Positions 55,634-64,000 of a stretch of 64,000 bases of DNA are shown here, one piece after another. The stretch is from Tricholoma matsutake (Eukaryota; Basidiomycota; Agaricomycetes; Agaricales; Tricholomataceae). Position numbers and translations under genes: made by a program. Positions within the stretch are counted from its first letter, which is position 1. Each line of letters begins with the position of its first letter. The stretch covers positions 7,068,001 to 7,132,000 of the forward strand of contig AP026544.2 of assembly GCA_026075535.2 (NCBI GenBank), given 5' to 3'. The notes under the pieces are model-generated. The model was not told the DNA's origin. It did no database searches and worked only from the letters and a program-made list of their open reading frames with translations.

Positions 55634-57555
55634 TCACTCTTGTGGCGTGTCGATCTTACGCAGACTGAAAATACCCCGAATATCACAGTTGTCCGTGGGG
55701 ATACTGGATCGTAAATTGCCAACAAGCGCGACGCCATATCGCAGGCGTCCTTCAAAGATCCAAGTCCCAAGACTTTCGTCGTCAGCATTCTTCTACAGCG
55801 GTGGTGAGATTCCATCATCATATATTTGTACTTGGCAGAAACAGACCGGCTCCCGTCTAACGACAATCAGGCCGTCAGGGGTGATTCGGCCGGCGAACCT
55901 GAAGCCTCCCCAAGCTTGCTCGTGATCCGGCAGGGTCTGTTCGAAATGAGCGGAAATAAGCGATAGGAAACGTAAGGCAACTACCTCTCCCACGACCAAA
56001 ATATCCAACGCCTCGCTTGGATCTCTTTGGGCTTTGAGGGTATCACTTGATTCAACATCGTGCTTTTCATAGCCTAGTGTTCGCAAACACGTCTCGAAAC
56101 CTGCCTAAAAACCCGGGAAATTTAGAGGAAATGCAATACCACAAAGGGTCTTACCTGTGACTGGCCGAGACTCAGGCTCATACTGAATACATCGTCCTTT
56201 GGCAAAGGAAGATGAGGACTGAAACAACGATACTCAGAAATAGCCCACTGCATGGGCTTTCGACAGGTAAAGTCACCGAGTACACAACCACCAATCTTGG
56301 GTTTTACCACGTTTGAGAGCTATATTGCACATGAGCAAAGCAGGAGGTCCACAAAACATCACCTTACCATGTAGCTGCCCTCCCATGTCCCCGTAAAAGT
56401 CCCCGGAACGTAAGGACATATCGAATCAGATCTAACCAGATCGTACGACAGCCTGAGAACTCTACCGAACTCCACGTCGTATTTAACACTGTGGTCAGGG
56501 TCCGTTACGCCAGCGGAGGAGGCATGTAGTTCGTGTCGGATATCGACAAAAAGTGGTGTCCTGCAAGACGCGACAGTGCGAAAATCTTCCATCGTGGGGC
56601 CAGAACGATGCGTTGCGATGGCTATGGCACGATTTTCAGGCAGGTGTGTGGGTATCGCAAGCGGCAACGCCTCGTTTAGCGCAAAAGTTAAAATGATTGC
56701 CGCAGAAGAAGGTTCTGGGCATGCCGGGGAGGGTCGTTGGTGGTTGTGAACAGCTTGGCATTTTTCTCCTGAGTCAATTCCGACATTGCTGGCGATGCCG
56801 TGTGAAGATCCTTCGAATTCAGGAAGCAAGGAGGGCAGGCGATTAATATTGATGCCCGCGAAGTTCTATGTATAGTCGGGAAATAGTTCGTTAGTGTGAG
56901 AAGTTTTGAGAAAGTTGTACTTGCCATGACGCTGGTGGCGAAAGGACGGAGTAATGTGATGAATTCTTCTCTTGTCTTTTCGGAGGCGTCTATGACCCCC
57001 TCTGTAGAGAGTCAGAAGTAAGCGGCGATACAGGGAATGAAGCTGCCTACGGTGAGAGAGCGTAAAGCAGAGCAACCATATAGCCAACGCACTGACTTCG
57101 TATTCAGCAGAGGAGACTGTAACATCACAAGGAGGGTGGGCCTTAGCGAAAGCCATGATGAACTCTGGAAAACCAGCGGCAAGCAGATGAGCATCATTCA
57201 AGCCGTGGTTCTCTAGAATCATTCGAAGCGCAGCCCACAGATCTTGTTGAGAGCCTTCGGAGGTCAAATTGCCCCGTCGTACACGCCGTAAAAGGCAACA
57301 CCGTCGGACCCATTCGGCAGCTAATGCCGAGTCAGTCAGTCGTTCATGCAGATCCTGAACAATATCAAACTTCGTCCGGAATATGTTCGCATAAAGATGG
57401 GGTGAAGCGTGTATGCTGAGGGAATGGTAAATTGCGGAACTTGTTAACAACAGCTGGAGAAGGTGACGCGATGGCTCTTGTTCAGAAGACGTAGCCACTA
57501 GGAGAGCGATGTATTGCAGGACATCACGTGGGGCGTTCTCTAGGAATGAAGCCAT
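55634..57555 (-). CDS. F-box-family protein 1 (Agaricomycete paralogue cluster)
   Basis: Seven exons on the minus strand: 57555-57051, 57001-56925, 56865-56368, 56319-56155, 56104-55985, 55936-55847, 55792-55634; 537 residues, all phases consistent. The N-terminus MASFLENAPRDVLQYIALLV has the short F-box-like helix pattern (P.DVL..IA), followed by helices (HLYANIFRTKFDIVQDLHER). Later blocks are AAIILTFALNEALPLAIPTH, SGPTMEDFRTVASCRTPLF, PGTFTGTWEGSYM, CRKPMQWAISEYRCFSP, HEQAWGGFRFAGRITPDGLI and LGTWIFEGRLRYGVALVG. Such proteins are expected to act as SCF ubiquitin-ligase adaptors, but partner and substrate are unknown. Intron 2 starts with GC (ATG|GCAAGT). It is a clear paralogue of the two genes at 61222 and 63265, in opposite orientation. 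Confidence 0.85.
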
Positions 57556-58536
57556 TTTGAACAGGCACTTTTCTGCGATGGCTTGATTTTTAAGGTCGCC
57601 TGGAGAGCGTCAAATTGCGGAGCGTGCTATAGCTATTCATAGAAGACCGGTTGTCAAAGCACGGGTTGCGGAGGGTTGGGTAACGTTTGCCTTTAGAAAA
57701 TCGACCGCGTTTCTGTTGTTGCGCATGGCGGTCACTAGGCCCAGATCCGATCTGAGAAATTCCCGTCTATGATGACTTTCCTTGATTGGGTCAGCCAATG
57801 GCAAAAGCCATTTTGGAGAAACGGGAAAAGCTCACATTTCTTTACCCGTAACTATACAATCCAGAGTTGACTGGAGAAACTTGAATTCACGTGTGACTTT
57901 GAAGAATGTAGGACAGATTGAAATTCATACACACTCACCCCTTAACATGTACAAATTTGTAGGACTGTACCATGACGGGGTTACAAGGCTATGTAAACCT
58001 TGAGTTAAGCTACGCGGGGATATCTGCAAACTAGCAGAAAATATGATGCGTCTTGAAGTTGACGGATATTTCACTCACAAGATCGTCTTTCGCATCTTCA
58101 CAAAACAATATCGTATCACAGGAACAAGTCAGACGTTGATAATCATATGCTCACCATGATTAACTCTGGATTAACTCTGTCCTCCTTCTCCAGGAAAGTC
58201 ATGAGATGACCGGATGTTCATGGCGAATGGCAGCATACACCTCATTTCCGACAACTATGGCAATGTTTAAACGGAGATTGGTCACGTCCGAATACAATCC
58301 CGAGATGCGGGCCAGAAAAGGCCATACTTAAGACCCGGGCAAAGTAACCTGTGCCTGATGTTCTTAAGTTTGGCCAACTTGAAATTCGTCTGCGGTGACG
58401 GCACACATCATTGTTAATCACTCAGCTAGTTGCTCCTAAGTAGTTGCTCGAAGCCTCGAAATTTTTAGTCACACATCAATTACACAACAAACAATCGCAT
58501 GCAAGCCTTTCTACGCCGCGAATAACACGTCTATGT
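57556..58536. other. Intergenic, nothing recognised
   Basis: About 980 bases upstream of the F-box-family gene 1 and downstream of eEF1B-beta. No conserved ORF is visible. It must hold the promoter of the former and the 3' UTR of the latter; I could not point to specific elements. Confidence 0.5.
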
Positions 58537-59445
58537 TTACAATTCTGTGTAATTTCGTCAGAAGAAGAAACAAATCCATTAGGGGAACATGGAGACATAC
58601 TTTGCATTGCAGCGACATCTGAACTCTGGACATAGTCTTCAAATTCGGCGATCTTCTCTTGCAGGTCATCCAACGACACTTTCTCGTCCTCTGATGACCA
58701 ATTAGGACGATGCTATAATAGCAGTACAAAACCTGACTTACCAATGACAAGCGTCATTTGAAGCTTCTTGATGCCGAAACCGATCGGAACCAATTTGCTT
58801 GCTCCCCAAAGGAGGCCATCCTGTTCAATGGATCGCACACAGTCTTCCAAAGCCTTCATATCCGTCTCATCGTCCCAAGGCTTCACGTCCAGGGTGACAA
58901 CTGACTGTTGCGAATAATAATTCTTCAGAATTGACGTGTAACGGGTGCTACTAGGACTGACCTTCGCAATCGTTTTAGCCTTATTTGCCTTCCTTGCATT
59001 GTACTCAGCAACTCGCTCGGCCTTCATGCGTTCAATTTCTGCATCTTCTTCTTCGTCAGAGCCGAAGAGATCAACTTCATCCTCATCAGCAGCTGCGGCT
59101 GGTGCCTCTGCAGAGGTTGTAGCTGCAAAGGCCTCGCCAGCAGTACTGCTTCCGGGGAGGGAATCGTGCTCGACAGCGTAGGACTTGATATGGTTGTACC
59201 ACCTCGATACGTGCGGGTGCGACGAAGCATCGGGGGCGGATGCAACTAGTTTGAAGACGTGAACATCGGCTTGCGAAGGAGTATACCTGAAGTGCAAAGA
59301 TTTGGTTAGATATCTTTAGATCATTGGCAGCGAAGTGATAGTGTCGCAATTTGACATTCTTCCAGCAACAGATCAAGATAGCTCACCCTTCAACATAAGA
59401 CCTGGTAGCAAGGTATTGGTCAAGCTTTGCGAGATCTGCGGACAT
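58537..59445 (-). CDS. Translation elongation factor 1-beta (eEF1B beta/alpha, GDP-GTP exchange subunit)
   Basis: Guanine-nucleotide exchange factor that reloads eEF1A with GTP on the ribosome cycle. Five exons: 59445-59387, 59286-58962, 58904-58742, 58690-58601, 58544-58537; 214 residues, the normal family length. The N-terminal GST-C-like part starts [20 protein letters not shown] then [16 protein letters not shown] central acidic linker has the family hallmark [15 protein letters not shown] (phosphorylation region), then the GEF domain [40 protein letters not shown] and [19 protein letters not shown]. It ends DVAAMQKL. The last exon is only 8 nt and encodes the end of a Lys codon, Leu and the stop; without splicing, a different tail ([10 protein letters not shown]) would be read. 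A single-copy housekeeping gene and a useful anchor for synteny. Confidence 0.97.
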
Positions 59446-61221
59446 GTTTGAGCGGGGATTTAGATGATAACTGCTGAGATGAAAGAGTTCTGAAAACTTT
59501 CCTATCGATGCAAGATCGTGCCTCGCCTCAGGGCCGGCCATTACATAAGGTTAGCTTGAGCGGCTCCGTCTTTTGAGGTAACGCTTATCATTCCCGTTTA
59601 TTCTCGTAAGTGGAAAGCTCCGTTCATTCCATCCGTGAAGATCCGCGCAGATCCGTTTTCAGGTCGTTCGCACTCTACATCGATATGGTTAGTAGGTATC
59701 GACCCAAAAAATATGCGTTGGAGGCACCACTTTACGTCCCCATTGCGTGTCTCTCCGGCGAGATAAAGATATATCCCAATATTCAAGTCTGACCAACGTA
59801 TTTTTATTTTCTAAGACGCTTCTGTTTCTACACACCATTTTTTTCCCTCGCTATTCCAAGATGCTGCCAAGCCTTCCATGAAGCATGTCAGACAGACGGG
59901 AATGTTTGGAATATCAAGCTGGGCGCGACCTCGCCTCATCGCCTCATCATTCTAAGGACCTTCGACCCAACCAACAAAAAAAACCAAGAATGGACTCGAG
60001 GCTTGCGCTCGGAAATTTGAATCTTGATAACTGTTGACGTCACGACCTCACAACTGCACCACGATAACGACTCTAGACCGACTCTAGGCCCGACCATGAG
60101 CCAGAAACTTTGAAGCCTATTTATAGATCATATAGATCATCAAGCCTTTGTTACCATTGGGGCTGCGGCTGGCTGCGGTGGTGGTATATCAGTGAGATTT
60201 AGTTTCTCTGGGTGCGAAAGGTACATAACTGATCCTCATATGTCCTCGCAGAACCAAATGTATTGCTCACCCTCGCACGACTGCGTCGCGGTAATAGTTG
60301 CCTTCCAAATTGCGGTGTTTGCCGATAAGCCTGTTTGTGATGTGTCTAAAATTTGAACACTGACCCTGGTGGCACCTCAGCAAACGGGAGGGTATCGATC
60401 GGGGATGTACAATGAGCCAATACAGTGCCGTCGATCACGGTATGGGCCGTGAAAGGATTGCAAGGTTGTTTCTTGACTGACGGCATCGCAGCTCTGCCCT
60501 AATCCCAGGAATCATTTTTCAAGGTTTTATGAAATTTATGTCATACGGGTTCTTCTTTCGCGACATGTCTTATGGCTTGGTTCTTAATACAATATCAGAA
60601 CTTTCAGGCGGGTCTTTTCTTGGATTTCACCTCAGCATTTTGGCACATCCCACGCCTGTCTTCACACCACTTTTCCATTTCGTCTACAAATCGAAAATAA
60701 CTTTCACAGAACGTGCCGGTACAACTGCTATTGTATACCGCGCGAGGCGCTACGAAGATGTATGGTTTTGGAAAGCTTACGTTCACATCATTTTCACGGT
60801 ATATGCGTTTGGATCTGCAACTCGGTGGAGCAAGAATGCCTGCGCCGAATGCCTGCGCCAAATGACGGCACTATAACGGCCTTACCGCGAAGGTTAGTGT
60901 CGCTGAACGTTAATGCCTCCGTTTTGATCAATTACATAAGTTTCACCTACAATGACGAATGCCGACACGCGTAATATGAGATCAGCTGGCTGGATAACCC
61001 CATTAAGGAGAATTGTTTGACGGTATACTGGCAGTATAATATATTTTTTTTCTCATTTGCTTCACTGCAACGTCGCCCGACAGGGAGAATGCTAGCTGTT
61101 CAATTTTTAGCTACCGACTCGCGTGGGAAATGCCTTATCCTTTCCAGCAAGTCGCCGTTCCAATTGCATTACGCTGAACAGTATAAAGTTATGCTCCTGA
61201 CATTGCAACTCCCCAAACGCT
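59446..61221. other. Long intergenic interval, no gene supported
   Basis: About 1.8 kb upstream of eEF1B-beta and of F-box-family gene 2 (both read away from it). The pyrimidine-rich stretch just upstream of 59445 would serve the eEF1B promoter. ORF 60529-60876 has no recognisable motif and was not accepted. Confidence 0.5.
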
Positions 61222-63213
61222 ATGCCGACCTCCCTTCTCGACGCGCCCCCCGAAATTTTACAAAGGATCGCTCTCTTCGCAATCCTCTCGGCTCCCCTTG
61301 GCCCTCCTCGCGACTTGTACAATCTCTCTCAGTTATGCCGCAAGGCCCACCGCATCCTCTCCGGCAATTGCCCCGAGTTTTATGCTGACATATTGGCCCA
61401 AAAATTTGATGCTCCCGCGATCATCCGCCGCTTCGGGATATCCGCTTTCCAAGAAAACGCAAAGATCGAGCTACAGCGCCGGTTCGCAGCCCTCGATATT
61501 TTTCGAAAGGGGAGGCTGGACGACCCATCGTTGACTGAAGCTTTCTGGATTGCGTATCTCATGCTAGAGGAGGACTCGACCACGAGTCTGAAGAACGTAA
61601 AACAGCTTCGATGGGCTAACTTGCCGGCATTTTTGGATTCTTTCTTCCAGAAACGTTTGTACAAAGGGTCGGTGACAAACAACGGTTGGCCCTTGCCCAA
61701 TGTGGTTAATTCGTTAGCGATTGTGCTTTTCTGGCTTTTATCTTCTCCGTGTGAGTCCACCCCCATGACTATGGCTCGAGTACTTCACACATGCTTCAGA
61801 TACAGTTCGCCGTGAAACGCCCGAGATGCGTGACACAATCCTGCAGCTTCTCACTCCATTTGTATTCGCGGCATTTCGGGTGCGTGTGCATCCTTCGCTT
61901 AAGTTCTTTATTGACGGCGATATCGAACAGTATCCGATTTTTGGCTCAGCTGAAAGTTACTTTGATCTGTCAACGTCGCATTGTTGCTCCACAAGTACTG
62001 GCGTGCACGGCCCCTACCCTCCACCTCCACTTCTACCGCAAAACATCACGTACTTTGGACGCATTCGACGCGAAGCACATGTCCCTTGTGTGTCCGTTTT
62101 TGCGTCACTGTCATACTTTACCCGCCACGAGACCATGTCACCCACGATCCCCCCACACTTGATCGAAGCCAAGCGTCAAACTCGTGTTGAGGCTGACGCC
62201 CTGGGGTTGTCGGGTCCAACTCTTGATGATATGGAGCACTTTATTCACCAATGCCAAACTCGTTTTGTTGACTACTCTATGGGTAGGATTCAAAAACTTA
62301 AATCACCGCCTTCTTCGATTGTTGGCCAGCCGTCTTACCAACTTGGAACTCTCACAGGTCGTTGGGAAGGATCATATATTGTTCGTCGCCTCTCTACGTT
62401 TCCGATTAAACATTCATATCTTCTCCAGATGCCATTTCTAGACGATTACCACAGCTGGCTGAACGAGCTGCAAGCACCATCGCATTTCCCGACAACTGGA
62501 CGGTTTCCACTCTACATAACGCTTCAAGAACATTTTATTTGCAAACCAAAATCCATATATCCATGGAACAATGTGGAAAGAGGGACCTTGAATGCTTGGC
62601 TGCCTTCGGGTTTGGAGTGGGTCGAAAAACCGGTATGCAAAATCTTGATCTACTTAGTTTAGGTTTCCTGCTTATCGAATTTTTTTTTCTATTCTGGAGA
62701 ATGGGATTGAGATTTCAGATGAGTATGGTAATGCCAAGGCCTTCTATGAAACGTTCCAACACAACCAAACTCCCACTTGTGAAGAGAGAGACGTGGGTGA
62801 CGTGATCGTCACGGGAAAGGTTTGATTACCGCTGTGTACCTCGTTTTTATGTTAATCAGTAGCGTGAGTGCCTCCAGACTGACAGTCGGCATGCAGCCGC
62901 GTGGGGAGCTTTTCACGTTCTCGGACGTATTCGTCTCGTGGATGGGCTGGTGGTGCTTGCCAGAGAATCGGTCTGTGCTTATTGATTGGTTTTTTACATG
63001 TCTAACACACCTCAGCTGTTTGACGCAGGAACATCATTACTGCGAGGTTATGGTAAGTTTTAATTTTTTTTTGCTTGGGAACGCCATTGAGCGTCGTGAC
63101 TTTCAGTAACCTCTTCGCAAAATTTTGTTGGACGACTAAAAGGGGAATCTAGCGGTACCGAGCCAGCAGCCTGGGAAGGAACGTTTAGTCTTTGTAATGT
63201 ATTACATAAATAA
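61222..63213 (+). CDS. F-box-family protein 2 (Agaricomycete paralogue cluster)
   Basis: Exons fitted by frame and splice signals: 61222-61750, 61800-62380, 62429-62632, 62700-62819, 62863-62970, 63016-63052, 63107-63213; 561 residues. The start MPTSLLDAPPEILQRIALFA is a good F-box helix. Subsequent blocks mirror the gene at 55634: FYADILAQKFDAPAIIRRFG, VVNSLAIVLFWLLSS, NITYFGRIRREA, FTRHETMSPTIPPHLIEA, GPTLDDMEHFIHQCQTRFVD, LGTLTGRWEGSYI, NAWLPSGLEWVEKP, DVGDVIVTGK, SRHAAAWGAFHVLGRIRLVD, GLVVLARES, RGYVTSSQNFVGRLKG and a final AWEGTFSL. Exon 2 may hide one more in-frame intron after FVFAAF (GTGCGT at about 61879). Probable SCF adaptor with unknown substrate. Same strand as the next paralogue, 51 bp downstream, with no room for a long promoter. 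Confidence 0.85.
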
Positions 63214-63264
63214 TTGAATAAATGAAGTTACTAATTTTGGTAATCACTTTCTTTTTTTTCATTC

Positions 63265-64000
63265 ATGGATAAAGTTCCGCAAGAGGTTTTGGAACAAATC
63301 GCTTTTTTCTCTGTCACTGATTCTTTCCTTGGTCCTCCATCAACCCTTTCATCTCTCCTCATCACAAACCGCAATATCCACTCCCGCCTCTCATTTGCTT
63401 CAAATCCTCTTCTTTACGCTAAAGTATTCGCTTACAAGTTCGACATCGTTCCAGCCATTCGTCGTTTTGGAACACGCCACACCACACCATACATTCTTGC
63501 TGACGAACTCAAGCTTCGATGTTTGCTTCTAAAACAAATCAAGGCTCGTTTGGGTTCAACAGAAGCCTCAGTTCCTGTCCATGAGCGTAATGTGTTTTCT
63601 ACACCTAGACTGTTATGCCACGTGTATCTCTTGATGCTGGAGAATGAGGGAAAGAATGAGAAGCAGCTTCGCGAGTATGCAAACTTTGATATTTGGCTTC
63701 GCGAGTATTGGTTCGACGAGTTGGGTGCTTCTCGTGCTGTCTCGTGCATGACTGCGGATCGTTGGGTTCCCGAATACCCAGAAACATCGATAGCTATGTG
63801 GCTTTTCTGGTTCCTACTGAAGCCTGGTAAATCTATTCTCCTTTCTTCTTGCTTAGGTCGTCTGACATGATGTCCAGGTGACTATTCGAGGAATGAAATG
63901 ACTGCCTGGACTGCTTTACACGTCTTGAAGATGTTTGCACTAGCTGCTCACAAGGTTCACTGTTGACTTTGCTTTCATGAACACGAGTTTACTCTAATCC
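63265..64000 (+). CDS. F-box-family protein 3, truncated by window end
   Basis: Exon 1 63265-63826, intron 63827-63877 (GTAAAT...TCCAG), exon 2 from 63878 to at least 63954. Starts MDKVPQEVLEQIAFFSVTDS, with the paralogue-typical NPLLYAKVFAYKFDIVPAIR, RRFGTRH, LLCHVYLLMLENEGKNEKQL and PETSIAMWLFWFLLKP. Exon 2 gives GDYSRNEMTAWTALHVLKMF. The remainder lies beyond the window. It is closer to gene 2 than to gene 1 in its N-terminal third (FDxxPAIRRFG in both), suggesting a recent tandem duplication. Confidence 0.85.

Noticed and set aside
60529..60876. 115-codon plus-strand ORF upstream of F-box gene 2
   Set aside because: No motif and an overlapping minus-strand ORF of similar length; probably chance.
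52339..64000. tRNA or other structured RNA genes in the gene-dense part
   Set aside because: I scanned for A-box/B-box like GGTTCGAAxCC patterns and found no convincing cloverleaf; tRNAscan-SE would settle this.

Overview
The window comes from a filamentous basidiomycete, most likely an Agaricomycete mushroom. The clues are short 45-60 nt GT-AG introns, an eEF1B-beta gene with fungal architecture, an Agaricomycete-type F-box paralogue cluster, and transposon families (chromodomain Ty3/gypsy, Ty1/copia, PIF/Harbinger, Tnp2-like, LINE with C-terminal RNase H and zinc knuckle) typical of those genomes. All family names come from recognising motifs by eye; no database was searched.

Positions 1 to about 46,300 are a transposon graveyard with deep nesting that can be partly unpicked from target-site duplications (TSDs) and reading frames that rejoin across insertions. 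(1) A decayed two-gene PIF/Harbinger element (about 1,680-10,330) was split by a gypsy chromovirus (3,180-8,649, TSD CATTG). (2) A decayed LINE (14,384 to about 10,560, minus) carries a solo LTR (10,717-11,290, TSD GGAGC). (3) A large element holds a plus-strand unknown gene (14,627-16,660) and a converging Tnp2-like gene (34,375 to 16,816, minus). The plus gene is split by a 480-bp MITE (TSD TGG). The minus gene is split by a 0.7-kb TIR insertion, by a block of about 10.9 kb (about 20,123-31,008) and by a 2,658-bp TIR element (TSD AACAATTCAT). The 10.9-kb block itself carries a second Tnp2-like transposase, a KOW/Spt5-like pseudogene, tandem repeats and a near-perfect palindrome with 271-nt arms. 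(4) A second LINE C-terminus is split by a hAT-like TIR element (34,778-42,274, TSD GCCATAGA), which in turn carries a copia element (35,999-41,673, TSD GGGTC). The same LINE is cut at 43,348 by the 3' LTR of a second, 5'-truncated chromovirus. Between integrase and LTR, that chromovirus holds an antisense spliced ORF with an 18-bp minisatellite.

From 46,300 to about 52,300 I see little beyond a kinase-like gene (48,165-49,164, minus). From 52,339 to the end the sequence is ordinary gene space: a Cys-rich GPI-anchor-type surface protein, a cyanamide hydratase, an F-box-family gene (minus), eEF1B-beta, and two more F-box-family genes on the plus strand, the last cut by the window end. Exon boundaries there were placed by hand from GT/GC-AG signals, frame continuity and remembered family patterns. 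No rRNA, tRNA or CRISPR array was recognised.
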